Shown one piece after another: positions 6,548-13,913 of a stretch of 13,913 nt of DNA. A program made the translations under genes and the position numbers. Numbering within the stretch: position 1 is the stretch's first letter; each line of letters opens with the position of its first letter. The stretch spans positions 1 to 13,913 of the forward strand of contig CANJKY010000017.1 of NCBI GenBank assembly GCA_947474875.1, given 5' to 3'. Below the pieces are notes generated by a model. That model was not told where the DNA came from, ran no database searches, and saw only the letters and a list, made by a program, of their open reading frames with translations. This DNA is from Gemmataceae bacterium (GTDB lineage Bacteria; Planctomycetota; Planctomycetia; Gemmatales; Gemmataceae).

Positions 6548-7402
6548 ATGACCCGCCACATCTGCGGCCCGATTCTCGCGGCGGTATTCGCGCTCCTGGT
6601 GCTGGGGTGCGGGACCAAACCCACCGCGTCAAGCGGAACGCCCGCACCCGCACCCCAAACTCCGGGTGAGACCAAGCAATCGCAAACTCCAGGGAGCAAC
6701 CCCGCACCGAAGGACGACTCGGAGCTCATCCAGGGGACGTGGAAAGTCGAATCCGCAGTGTTCGACGGCAAACCGGAACCAGCAGTCGCAGGGAAAATGA
6801 CCCTCACTTTCAACGGCAAGAAACTGGTCATGACGGAGTTCCCGCTTGGCGATGCCGTGTTCTTCAAACTGGATTCGACGAAGACGCCCAAAGCGATTGA
6901 CGCCGGGCACGCCGAAGACAAGACCAATGACATTTTCCTGGGCCTCTACGAGTTGAACGGGGATCAACTCAAGATTTGTTTCACACCTCCAGGTGGTGAG
7001 CGACCGACCGCGTTCGAGAGTAAGCAGGGGAAGCAAGCAATGCTGCTCGTCCTCAAGCGGGATAAGGACGCTCCGCCCCCCAAGGAAGAGAAGCTGTTCG
7101 AGGAGAAGGATTACCCCTCCGCGATCGTGGGCAAGTGGAAGTTTGTGAGCGGGGAGACGATGTTCGGCAACCTCTCCCCCGACACCGAATTTACGAAGGA
7201 CGGGAAGGTGTTGCAGTACGAGAGCGACAAGAAAACGTGGGTCGACCGGGGGACGTATCGCTTGGAGAAAAACGAACTGGTCATCACCCCGCCGGCAAAA
7301 GATGGGAAGACCTTCCCCGACCGCCGCTACAAGCTGGCGAGCATCTCGGACGACCACTTGGTGTCCCGCTCGCCTAGTGGCAAACTCAAGCGGCAGAAGT
7401 AA
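6548..7402 (+). CDS. lipoprotein with TIGR03067 domain and a second C-terminal domain
   Basis: 284-residue predicted lipoprotein. A short signal peptide ends in the lipobox LVLGC (17-21), with C21 the likely lipidated residue, followed by a Pro/Ser/Thr-rich linker to about 57. Residues 60-171 fit TIGR03067, a domain expanded in planctomycetes with no assigned function: QGTWKVES near the start, then PKAIDAGHAEDKTN, LGLYELNGDQLKICF, ERPTAFES and a closing LLVLKR. Residues 190-280 form a second, similar beta-rich unit (IVGKWKFV, FTKDGKVLQY, GTYRLEKNELVI). It may be related to the Gemmata paralogous family TIGR03066, which I give only as a suggestion. ATG 6548 is preferred over the in-frame start at 6479: GGAAGGGA precedes it and the signal peptide begins there. 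Its codons look less GC-rich than those of plsX and fabD, consistent with later insertion. Confidence 0.88.
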   Translation: MTRHICGPILAAVFALLVLGCGTKPTASSGTPAPAPQTPGETKQSQTPGSNPAPKDDSELIQGTWKVESAVFDGKPEPAVAGKMTLTFNGKKLVMTEFPLGDAVFFKLDSTKTPKAIDAGHAEDKTNDIFLGLYELNGDQLKICFTPPGGERPTAFESKQGKQAMLLVLKRDKDAPPPKEEKLFEEKDYPSAIVGKWKFVSGETMFGNLSPDTEFTKDGKVLQYESDKKTWVDRGTYRLEKNELVITPPAKDGKTFPDRRYKLASISDDHLVSRSPSGKLKRQK

Positions 7403-7418
7403 ACCGTATTGCCTTCCG

Positions 7419-7620
7419 CCCCGGAGGGGCGGCAGATGTTAGCCAGGGGTGGAGCGAGCGAAGCGAGCGGAACCCCTGGACCGCAGCGAAATGACCCAAG
7501 CCCCGGAGGGGCGGCAGAACAAGTCGTCTGTCGCCCCTCCGGGGCTTCTGCTTTTTGTCGTCACCTTCCCAGGGGTTGGCTCGCTCCGCTCGCCGCACCC
7601 CTGGCTAACATCTGCCGCCG
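7419..7620. repeat. paired inverted REP-like elements (BIME-like cluster)
   Basis: Two palindromic units of about 36 bases, each bounded by CCAGGGGT and ACCCCTGG (7443-7479 and 7569-7604), lie in opposite orientation. Their interiors are GAGCGAGCGAAGCGAGCG and, on the other side, its approximate reverse complement. The outer flank GGCAGATGTTAGCCAGGGGT (7431-7450) is exactly repeated as its reverse complement at 7597-7616. CCCCGGAGGGGCGGCAGA occurs directly at 7419-7436 and again at 7501-7518, and nearly perfectly inverted at 7527-7544. The cluster fills most of the 267-base gap between the lipoprotein gene and fabD. It contains no gene. Confidence 0.75.
7499..7556 (+). terminator. intrinsic terminator between the lipoprotein gene and fabD
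   Basis: A 20-base stem (7499-7518 with 7527-7546, one G-U pair) around an eight-base loop is followed by CTGCTTTTTG, with five T at 7552-7556. This is the only strong hairpin with a clean T-run on the plus strand in the window. It would end transcription from plsX and the lipoprotein gene before fabD. It is embedded between the two REP-like units. Confidence 0.7.
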
Positions 7621-7669
7621 CTCCGCGGCTCAGAACCACACCCGCGCCTGAACGTAGAGGCCGTTGCAC

Positions 7670-8578
7670 ATGCCGAGTTCCGCTTTCCTCTTCCCCGGTC
7701 AGGGCGCCCAAACCGTCGGCATGGGGCACGCCCTGTACGGCACCCTCCCCGCCGCGAAAGACCTGTTCGACCGGGCGGCCGAGATCCTCGGGTACGACCT
7801 GCTGGCGGTGTGCGCCACCGGGCCGGTCGAGCGGTTGAACGCCACCGACGTGAGCCAGCCGGCCATCCTGGTCGCCAGCCTCGCGGCGCTCGAACACCTG
7901 AAGGCCGAGACGCCGGCCGCGGTCGAGGCCGTCACCGCCACCGCCGGGCTGAGCCTGGGCGAGTACACGGCCCTGGTGTTCGCCGGCGCGCTGTCGTTCG
8001 ACGACGCGGTGCGGGTGGTGCAGGCCCGCGGGGCGGCCATGCAGGCCGCGGCCGAGGCCACCCCCGGCGGCATGGCGGCGGTGCTGGGTCTGGAAGTGCC
8101 GGAGGTGGAATCGCTGGTCGCCGACGCCCGGTCCGCCGGTCTGCTCGAAGTGGCCAACCTGCTCTGCCCCGGCAACACGGTGGTGTCCGGCGGCGCCGCC
8201 GCCATCGACAAGCTGGAGCAACTGTGCCAGGAGCGGGGGGGCATCCGCACCGCCCGGCTGGCCGTCGCCGGCGCGTTCCACACCTCTCTCATGAAGCCGG
8301 CCGACGAGAAGCTCGCCGCCGCCCTCGATTCCGCCACCATCTCAGCCCCGCGAATCCCGGTGTGGTCGAACGTGGACGCGAAGCCGCACACCGACCCGGC
8401 CGAGATCAAGCAACTGCTGGTGAAGCAGGTGCTGTCGCCGGTGCGGTGGGAGGACACGATCCGCGGGCTGATGGCGGCCGGGGTGGACAAGTTCTACGAG
8501 ATCGGCCCCGGCCGGGTGCTGGCCGGGCTGCTCAAGCGGGTGCAGCGGAAGGCGGACATCACGAACGTGAGCGCGTGA
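7670..8578 (+). CDS. fabD: malonyl-CoA:ACP transacylase
   Basis: Cytoplasmic enzyme that loads malonate from CoA onto acyl carrier protein for fatty-acid elongation. The 302 residues carry FPGQGAQ at 8-14, the nucleophile elbow GLSLGEYTAL with S95, R120 in QARG, and the catalytic H204 in AGAFHTSLM. The GLSLGE form, rather than GHSLGE, is normal in several phyla. ATG 7670 is chosen because TAGAGG lies nine bases upstream. A TTG two codons earlier would leave too little spacing. The gene follows rpmF and plsX in the common order, but a lipoprotein gene, REP-like repeats and a terminator stand between. It therefore probably has its own promoter, which I could not locate. No fabG, acpP or fabF follows. 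Confidence 0.96.
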   Translation: MPSSAFLFPGQGAQTVGMGHALYGTLPAAKDLFDRAAEILGYDLLAVCATGPVERLNATDVSQPAILVASLAALEHLKAETPAAVEAVTATAGLSLGEYTALVFAGALSFDDAVRVVQARGAAMQAAAEATPGGMAAVLGLEVPEVESLVADARSAGLLEVANLLCPGNTVVSGGAAAIDKLEQLCQERGGIRTARLAVAGAFHTSLMKPADEKLAAALDSATISAPRIPVWSNVDAKPHTDPAEIKQLLVKQVLSPVRWEDTIRGLMAAGVDKFYEIGPGRVLAGLLKRVQRKADITNVSA

Positions 8579-8584
8579 CTCGTC

Positions 8585-8627
8585 GCCGCGACCAGCGGGA
8601 GCGGATCCCGCTCCCGCTGGTCGCGGC
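8585..8627. terminator. 20-bp perfect inverted repeat after fabD
   Basis: GCCGCGACCAGCGGGAGCGG (8585-8604) and its exact reverse complement (8608-8627) surround a three-base loop. The stem starts seven bases after the fabD stop codon. There is no T-run, so termination is inferred from position and stem strength. The sequence closely matches the inner part of the hairpin after leuA (GCCGCGACCCAACGGGGAGC), one sign of a common repeat family. Confidence 0.65.
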
Positions 8628-8666
8628 CAAGATAGAACACATCCATCCTCTCCCCCGGGCCTCCCC

Positions 8667-10382
8667 ATGTTCCGCGCCGCGCTCGCCCTCCTCGTTACCG
8701 CCCCGCTGTTCGCCGCCGACCCGCCGGTCGGCGAAGTCACCAAGCACAAGTTCGAGGGGAGCAAGATCTTCCCCGGCACCGTCCGCGACTACTGGTTGTA
8801 CGTGCCCGCCCAGTACGACGGCAAAACCCCGGCCTGCCTGTGGGTGAACCAGGACGGCCCGCAGTACGGCGCCATCAAACTGAACAAGGACCGCACCGCC
8901 GCCGACGGCCCCGGCCAGTTCGACAAGCTGATCGCCGCCAAGGACATGCCCGTCACCATCGGCGTGTTCGTCACCCCCGGCGTGGTGCCGGCCGCCGGCC
9001 CGGACGCCCTCGCCCGGTTCAACCGCAGCTTCGAGTACGACGGCCTGGGCGACGCCTACGCCCGGTTCCTGATCGACGAACTGCTGCCGGCGGTGGAGAA
9101 GTTGAAGACGGCCGACGGCCGCGAGATCAAGTTCAGCAAGAACCCGAACGACCGGGCCATCGCCGGCGCCAGCAGCGGGGCCATCTGCGCGTTCACCGCC
9201 GCCTGGGAGCGGCCGGACAGCTTCCGCCGGGTGTTCAGCAGCATCGGCACCTACGTCGGGCTGCGGGGCGGGAACAGCTACCACACCCTGGTCCGCAAGT
9301 TCGAGCCGAAGCCGCTGCGGGTGTTCCTGGAGGACGGCGAGAACGACCTGAACATTTACGGCGGGGACTGGTGGATGGCGAATCAGGAGATGGAACGGGC
9401 GCTCAAGTTCGCCGGCTACCAGGTGGAACACAACTGGGGCAAGGGCGGGCACAATGCGAGCCACGCCACCGAGATCTTCCCCGAGGCGATGAAGTGGTTG
9501 TGGAAGGATCACGGCAAGGAGATCGTCGCCGGGGCCGGGTCGCCGCAGTTGCAGGAGGTGCTGCTGCTGGGCGAGGGGTGGAAGCTGGTCGGCGAGGGGT
9601 ACAAGTTCACTGAGGGGCCGATCGCCAACGCCAAGGGTGAGGTGTTCTTCACCGACGTGCCGGAGGGGAAGACGTACAAGATCGGGCTGGACGGCACGGT
9701 GACGGCACTCGCGGAGTCGAACGGCAAGGCGAGCGGGTTCGCGTTCGGGCCGGACGGGGCGATGTACGGCACCGGCGGGTTCGGGCTGGCGAAGTACGAC
9801 GCGGCCGGCAAGCCGACGAAGGTAGTCGACGGCATCGCCGGCAACGACCTGGTGGCGCTGCACAACGGCACGTTCTACGTCACCGCCCCCGGCAACAACA
9901 AGAACGAGATCGTGTTCGTCGATGCGAAGGGCGAGAAGAAGGTGGTGGACACCGGCATCAAGTTCCCGAACGGCATCACCACCTCCCCGGACCAGTCGCT
10001 CCTGTACGTCGCCGAGAGCCGCACGCACTGGGTGTGGAGCTTCCAGATCCAGCCGGACGGGTCGCTCAAGCACAAGCAGAAGTTCTACCACCTGCACGTG
10101 CCGGACAAGGCGGACGAGGCGAGCGCCGACGGGCTGAAGGTGGACCGCGACGGGCGGCTGTACGTGGCCACCAACCTGGGGGTGCAGTTCTGCGACCAGG
10201 CCGGGCGGGTGAACGGCATCATCCCAACGCCGAACGGCAAGTGCGCCAACCTGTGCTTCGGCGGGGCGAAGTTCGACACCCTGTACGCCACCTGCGGGGA
10301 CAAGGTGTACGCCCGCAAGGTGAAGGTGACCGGGTACAACCAGTTCGACAAACCGCACAAGCCGACGACCCCGCGGCTGTAA
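8667..10382 (+). CDS. exported esterase fused to an SMP-30/gluconolactonase beta-propeller
   Basis: 571 residues. A short signal peptide ends near LFAADPP (about residue 17), so the protein is exported. Residues about 25-285 form an alpha/beta-hydrolase of the Fes/esterase-D type: nucleophile elbow GASSG (167-171, S169), acid candidates in LEDGENDLN (D223, E225 or D227), and histidine H262 in GGHN. Residues about 300-550 form an SMP-30/gluconolactonase/LRE propeller. The expected metal ligands are present: E316 in FTEGP, N435 in FPNGI and D488 in SADGLKVDRDG. Both halves thus look catalytically competent. The combination suggests hydrolysis of ester and lactone bonds in sugar-derived material outside the cytoplasm; substrates are unknown. 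No Shine-Dalgarno is visible, but the signal peptide supports this ATG. A hairpin separates it from fabD, so it is likely its own unit. Confidence 0.88.
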   Translation: MFRAALALLVTAPLFAADPPVGEVTKHKFEGSKIFPGTVRDYWLYVPAQYDGKTPACLWVNQDGPQYGAIKLNKDRTAADGPGQFDKLIAAKDMPVTIGVFVTPGVVPAAGPDALARFNRSFEYDGLGDAYARFLIDELLPAVEKLKTADGREIKFSKNPNDRAIAGASSGAICAFTAAWERPDSFRRVFSSIGTYVGLRGGNSYHTLVRKFEPKPLRVFLEDGENDLNIYGGDWWMANQEMERALKFAGYQVEHNWGKGGHNASHATEIFPEAMKWLWKDHGKEIVAGAGSPQLQEVLLLGEGWKLVGEGYKFTEGPIANAKGEVFFTDVPEGKTYKIGLDGTVTALAESNGKASGFAFGPDGAMYGTGGFGLAKYDAAGKPTKVVDGIAGNDLVALHNGTFYVTAPGNNKNEIVFVDAKGEKKVVDTGIKFPNGITTSPDQSLLYVAESRTHWVWSFQIQPDGSLKHKQKFYHLHVPDKADEASADGLKVDRDGRLYVATNLGVQFCDQAGRVNGIIPTPNGKCANLCFGGAKFDTLYATCGDKVYARKVKVTGYNQFDKPHKPTTPRL

Positions 10383-10442
10383 AGCCGCTCGCGGCGTTGC
10401 ACAGAAGGGTATGATGGCGGTGTCCCCCCGGAGGGCCAGCCC

Positions 10443-11351
10443 GTGCCGTCCCGCCTCGGCGTCACCGTCATCCTGCTGTTCTGGCTGGCCGTGTCCGCCT
10501 ACGTGGTCCGCCGCGAGGTGGTCCCGCGGTACTTCGCCGACACCCCGCCCCGCATCGACTTCGTGCTGGTGGACGAGCTGTCCACCACCCCGGCCACCTG
10601 GAGCGTGTACCGGGACGGCACGAAGGTGGGGTCGATGACCAGCCGCATCGAGCACGTGCCGGCTGACGACACGTTCCGGTTCACCACCAAGTACCACGGG
10701 TTGAAGTTCGAGGTGGTGAAGGTGACGCTGAGCGTGCCGGGTGCCGAGACGGTGGTGCGGGTGTCCCGCGACGGGCGGCTGCGGGAGCAGAACATGACCG
10801 GGCAGTTCGACGCCATGTTCGGGGCGGTGGCGGTCGGGTCGGCGAAGGCGGAGGTGCGGAGCCGGGTGGAGAACGGCCAACTGGTCGGGCGGGCGAAGCT
10901 GGACGTGCCCGCGCTGCTGGCCAAACCGATCGACGAGGAGCTGGACCCGGTGCCGGTGTCGGACGGGCAGGTGCTGAACCCGCTCATGCCGGTGGACCGG
11001 CTGGCCGGGGTGACGCCCGGCCGCCGCTGGGCCATCCGCCAGACGGACCCGCTGCGGGACTCGCTCCAGTTGCTCGCCCGGCGGGTGCTCAAACAGCAGA
11101 TGCCGGGGGCGGGCGGGGAGTCGAAGCTGTTCGACGGGTCCGCCGCCAGCCCGGAGCTGCTGGCCGAGGTGCTGCCGGAGCCGGAGTACATCGCCCGCGA
11201 CGGGCTACCGGTGGCGTGCTGGGTGATCCGGTACGAGTCGGCGGACAAGCAGTACACCGCCAAGACCTACGTGCGGCGGACGGACGGGCAGGTGCTGCGG
11301 CAGGAGGCGAGCGGGCACGGCGAGAAGTGGCGGTTCGACCGGGACGAATGA
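10443..11351 (+). CDS. membrane-anchored protein of unknown function
   Basis: 302 residues; I do not recognise a family. One hydrophobic segment (about 5-22, LGVTVILLFWLAVSAYVV) anchors the N-terminus, and the rest is soluble and probably exported. Residues 45-160 alternate short hydrophobic and charged stretches (WSVYRDGTKVGSMTSRIEH, FRFTTKYHGLKFEVVKVTL) typical of a beta-rich fold. Residues 165-300 continue with PVSDGQVLNPLMPVDRL and a closing KTYVRRTDGQVLRQEA. The general look recalls large beta-sheet domains of DUF3108/LolA-like proteins, but no motif proves this. Start: GTG with GGAGGG seven bases upstream, 60 bases after the esterase stop. The kinase gene begins 18-57 bases after its stop, so the two could be cotranscribed. 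Confidence 0.75.
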   Translation: MPSRLGVTVILLFWLAVSAYVVRREVVPRYFADTPPRIDFVLVDELSTTPATWSVYRDGTKVGSMTSRIEHVPADDTFRFTTKYHGLKFEVVKVTLSVPGAETVVRVSRDGRLREQNMTGQFDAMFGAVAVGSAKAEVRSRVENGQLVGRAKLDVPALLAKPIDEELDPVPVSDGQVLNPLMPVDRLAGVTPGRRWAIRQTDPLRDSLQLLARRVLKQQMPGAGGESKLFDGSAASPELLAEVLPEPEYIARDGLPVACWVIRYESADKQYTAKTYVRRTDGQVLRQEASGHGEKWRFDRDE

Positions 11352-11369
11352 TCGCCCCAACGCGCGAGC

Positions 11370-13790
11370 GTGAGCTACACTGACACGGCAACGACTGTCC
11401 GGGGGGCCGTGCCGTTGAACCCGCCTGACCCGCTCGCCGACCCGCCGCCGCCCGGCCGCCGCCTGGCCGGCCTGCTGTACCAGTCGTTCCCCCGGCCGGA
11501 CGGCACCCTCCGCATCGAGTACCTGTCGGCCCACGCCGAGGAGGTGCTCGAACTCACCGAGGCGGAGCTGGCGGACCGCCTGGCCACCCGATCGCTGCCC
11601 ACGTTCGGGGTGGACGAGGCGGCGTTCTACGCCGAGATCGAGCGGTCGGCCGTCCACCACCGGCCGTGGCGGGTGGAGTTCGGGTACACCGGCCCGCGGA
11701 CCGGCCGGCGGCGGTGGCTGCAGGCGGCCGACTTCCCCCGCCACACCCCGGACGGCACCCCCTACTTCTCCGGGGTGGTGATCGACATCACCGCGCTGAA
11801 GGTGGCCGAGGAGCAGAGCCGGCGGGCGTACCGCACCCTGGCGGCGCACCTGCAGAACACCCCGCTGGCGGTGGTCGAGTGGGACGCCGAGCGGCGGTTC
11901 GTCCGCTGGTCCGGGCAGGCGGAAAAGCTGTTCGGGTGGACCGCCCTGGAGGTGGTCGGGCGGCGGTTCGACCGGTTCGAGTTCGTCCACCCGGACGACC
12001 GCGAGCGGGTGTGGGAGGCGGTCGCCCGGCTGCTGGACGGGCGGGACGAGCGGAACGTGAGCGCCAACCGCAACCTGCACAAGGACGGGCGGGTGCTGGC
12101 GTGCGAGTGGCACAACTCGGTGGTGCGGGACGGGGGCGGGCGGGTGGTGTCGGTGCTGTCGCTCGTCCAGGACCAGACCGAGCGGCAGCGGTTCGAGGTG
12201 GAACTCGCCCTGAGCGAGGAGCGGCTGAAAACGGCCCTCGAGTTCTCCAAGCTGCTGGTGTGGGATTTCGACGCGGGCGGCGGCGGGACGTACTACTCCC
12301 AGCACTTCGGCGAGTACTTCGGGGTGCCCGAGCTGGGGCCGAACCCCGGCCCGGACTGGGCGATGGAGTGCGCGCACCCGGACGACCGGGAGCGGCTGCG
12401 ACAGGTGGCGGCGGCCGCGCTGGCCGGGGACGGGCCGATCCGGTACGAGTTCCGCGGGGCGGCCGACACGCCGGACGGCCAGCCGCGGTGGTTCGACGTG
12501 TACGGGCAGGCGGTGCGCGACGCGGCCGGGCGGCTGGTGCGGGCGGTCGGGGTGACGGCGGAGGTGACCGAGCGGAAGCAGGCGGAGCGGCTGCGGGAGG
12601 CGCTCGACCGGGAGGCGAACGAGGCCCGGCGGTACGAGAGCCTGGGGGTGCTGGCCGGGGGCATCGCGCACGACTTCAACAACCTGCTCACCGTCATCCT
12701 GGGCAACGCCGGGGTGGCCCGGCTGGGGTGCGAGCCGGGGTCGGACGTGGACCGCTGCCTGACGGACATCGAGGCCGCCTGCCAGCGGGCGGCCCACCTG
12801 TGCAGCCAGATGACCGCCTACGCCGGGGTCGGGCGGCTGGCCGCCGGGCCGGTCGACCTGGCCGCCGTCCTCCGCGCCGCCGACCCGGTCCTCCGCACCG
12901 ACGCCGGGCGGGTGCCGCTGGAGTGCCACCTGCCGGCCGACCTGCCGCCGGTGGTCGGCGAGTCGTTCCAGTTACGGCAGGCGGTCCGCAACCTGATCGT
13001 CAACGCGGCCGAGGCGGTGGGCCGCTCCGGCGGCGTCCGCCTGGAGTTGGGTGCCGCACACATCGACCCGGCCGACGGCGACTACCAGCTTCCGCCGCCG
13101 GCGGCCGGGCGGTACGTCCGGGTGCGGGTCGCGGACACCGGACCGGGGATGACCGCGGACGTGGCCGCCCGCGCGTTCGACCCGTTCTTCAGCACCAAGT
13201 TCGCCGGCCGCGGGCTGGGGCTGGCGGCCGTCCGCGGGATCGTGAAAAGCCACCGCGGGGCGGTGCGACTGACCACCGCCCCGGGCGGCGGCACGGCCGT
13301 CGACCTGTTCCTCCCGGCGGCCGAGCCGACCGGCGAACCGGCGGCGGGCCTGGTCGCCGTGTCCACCGGCAGCGTGGCGGTTGCCGCGCCGGCCGTGCGG
13401 TCGGGGACACCCGCCCTGGGCGACGTGCTGGTGGCGGACGACGAGCCGAACATCCGCGAGCTGATCGCCTCGTACCTGGCCGACGACGGCTGGCGGGTGA
13501 CGACGGCGGCCGACGGGGCGGAGGCGGTGGGCGAGTTCGAGGCCGACCCGCAGCGGTTCGCGCTGGCGGTGGTGGACCTGACGATGCCGCGGTTGGGCGG
13601 ACACGACGTGGTCCGCCGGCTGCGGGCGGTGCGGCCCGGCCTGCCGGCCGTGCTGGTGAGCGGGTTCACCGACCGGGAGGTGCCGGCGGACGTGCGGGCC
13701 GGCGGGCCGACCGGGGTGCTGGCCAAGCCGTTCCGCCCGCACCACCTGCGGGCGGCCGTCGCCGCGGTGACGCCCCCCGCCCCGGGCTGA
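11370..13790 (+). CDS. soluble hybrid histidine kinase with three PAS-like domains and a receiver
   Basis: Up to 806 residues, with no membrane segment, so a cytoplasmic sensor. Domains in order: PAS/PAC at about 35-145 (ends VVIDITALK), PAS/PAC at 155-275 (FGWTALEVVG, VHPDDRERV, VQDQTERQ), PAS/PAC at 280-405 (AHPDDRERL, TAEVTERKQ), phosphoacceptor GGIAHDFNNLL with H434, ATPase with NLIVNAAEAV (541-550), ADTGPGM (588-594), FDPFFSTK (603-610) and GRGLGLA (613-619), then a receiver at about 685-800 with D690/D691, phosphorylation site D736 (VVDLTMP), S764 and K786. All key residues are present. Two GTG starts are possible: 11370 (weak ribosome site) and 11409 (CGGGGGG just upstream). A TACACT at 11376-11381 could be a -10 box that would favour 11409. 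No separate output regulator is nearby, so its partner is unknown. Confidence 0.92.
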   Translation: MSYTDTATTVRGAVPLNPPDPLADPPPPGRRLAGLLYQSFPRPDGTLRIEYLSAHAEEVLELTEAELADRLATRSLPTFGVDEAAFYAEIERSAVHHRPWRVEFGYTGPRTGRRRWLQAADFPRHTPDGTPYFSGVVIDITALKVAEEQSRRAYRTLAAHLQNTPLAVVEWDAERRFVRWSGQAEKLFGWTALEVVGRRFDRFEFVHPDDRERVWEAVARLLDGRDERNVSANRNLHKDGRVLACEWHNSVVRDGGGRVVSVLSLVQDQTERQRFEVELALSEERLKTALEFSKLLVWDFDAGGGGTYYSQHFGEYFGVPELGPNPGPDWAMECAHPDDRERLRQVAAAALAGDGPIRYEFRGAADTPDGQPRWFDVYGQAVRDAAGRLVRAVGVTAEVTERKQAERLREALDREANEARRYESLGVLAGGIAHDFNNLLTVILGNAGVARLGCEPGSDVDRCLTDIEAACQRAAHLCSQMTAYAGVGRLAAGPVDLAAVLRAADPVLRTDAGRVPLECHLPADLPPVVGESFQLRQAVRNLIVNAAEAVGRSGGVRLELGAAHIDPADGDYQLPPPAAGRYVRVRVADTGPGMTADVAARAFDPFFSTKFAGRGLGLAAVRGIVKSHRGAVRLTTAPGGGTAVDLFLPAAEPTGEPAAGLVAVSTGSVAVAAPAVRSGTPALGDVLVADDEPNIRELIASYLADDGWRVTTAADGAEAVGEFEADPQRFALAVVDLTMPRLGGHDVVRRLRAVRPGLPAVLVSGFTDREVPADVRAGGPTGVLAKPFRPHHLRAAVAAVTPPAPG

Positions 13791-13913
13791 CCCACATCCC
13801 GGTGGACTTCCGCACCGACAACTTTCCCCAGATACCGCCGGCCGCTGTTGAGCGAGCCGCAATTCGGTAATTTCGATGATGCAATCGTGAAGTTCAGGTG
13901 AATGTGTATGGTC
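13791..13913. other. no gene recognised at the right edge
   Basis: The last 123 bases are clearly more AT-rich than the kinase gene and hold no frame with a recognisable product. An ATG at 13902 or 13908 follows AGGTGA and could begin a plus-strand gene beyond the window, but only a few codons are present, so no call is made. Confidence 0.4.

Noticed and set aside
7419..7620. CRISPR array or riboswitch in the repeat-rich gap before fabD
   Set aside because: Repeats are palindromic and in opposing orientation without regular unique spacers, and there are no cas genes. The structure is better explained as REP-like units plus a terminator.
10397..10415. TTGCAC and TATGAT as a promoter before the membrane-anchored gene
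   Set aside because: The two boxes are only seven bases apart, too close for a sigma70 promoter. The -10-like box alone is not enough to call one.
8559..10880. A 773-codon open frame on the minus strand across the esterase and the following gene
   Set aside because: It is antisense to genes with clear domain evidence. Its composition (rich in H, P, V, R, L repeats) is what GC-biased third positions produce on the opposite strand, and no motif is recognisable.
11205..12929. A 574-codon open frame on the minus strand opposite the kinase
   Set aside because: Antisense to conserved PAS and HisKA motifs, with the low-complexity composition of a GC shadow frame.

Overview
The window is GC-rich chromosomal DNA, most likely from a Gemmataceae-type planctomycete. 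The evidence is a lipoprotein with the planctomycete-expanded TIGR03067 domain, a secreted esterase/SMP-30 fusion of a kind common in that phylum, very strong perfect hairpins at gene ends, and G/C-biased third codon positions. I recognise nine protein genes of normal size plus one leader-peptide gene. I see no rRNA, tRNA, CRISPR array, phage or transposase gene. Species-level assignment cannot be made from sequence alone.

Left part (1-5064, all on the minus strand). In the direction of transcription: a small conserved protein of unknown function (4621-5064), then leuA for 2-isopropylmalate synthase (2629-4227), a purine-nucleoside phosphorylase (1751-2497), and a WecA/MraY-type polyprenyl-phosphate sugar-1-phosphate transferase with an extra C-terminal domain (43-1578). 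The best find is upstream of leuA. There is a sigma70-like promoter (4428-4456), a 26-codon leucine-rich leader peptide (4324-4404), a competing antiterminator pairing, and a perfect 16-bp terminator hairpin (4263-4298). Together these form a complete ribosome-mediated leucine attenuator. A 32-bp perfect inverted repeat closes the leuA unit.

Middle part (5158-8578, plus strand). The conserved lipid-synthesis cluster starts from a promoter with a perfect TTGACA box: rpmF (L32), then plsX six bases later, and further down fabD. The order is broken between plsX and fabD by a TIGR03067 lipoprotein gene of visibly different composition, an intrinsic terminator and a pair of inverted REP-like elements. 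The rpmF-plsX unit and fabD are therefore probably transcribed separately here. No fabH or acpP is present in the window.

Right part (8667-13790, plus strand). After another perfect hairpin come an exported esterase fused to an SMP-30/gluconolactonase propeller, a membrane-anchored protein of unknown function, and a soluble hybrid histidine kinase (three PAS-like regions, HisKA, ATPase, receiver). The last 123 bases hold no supportable gene.

Three very strong hairpins at 2555-2624, 5073-5143 and 8585-8627 share a GCCGCGAC core at their base and sit at gene boundaries. They look like members of one dispersed palindromic family.
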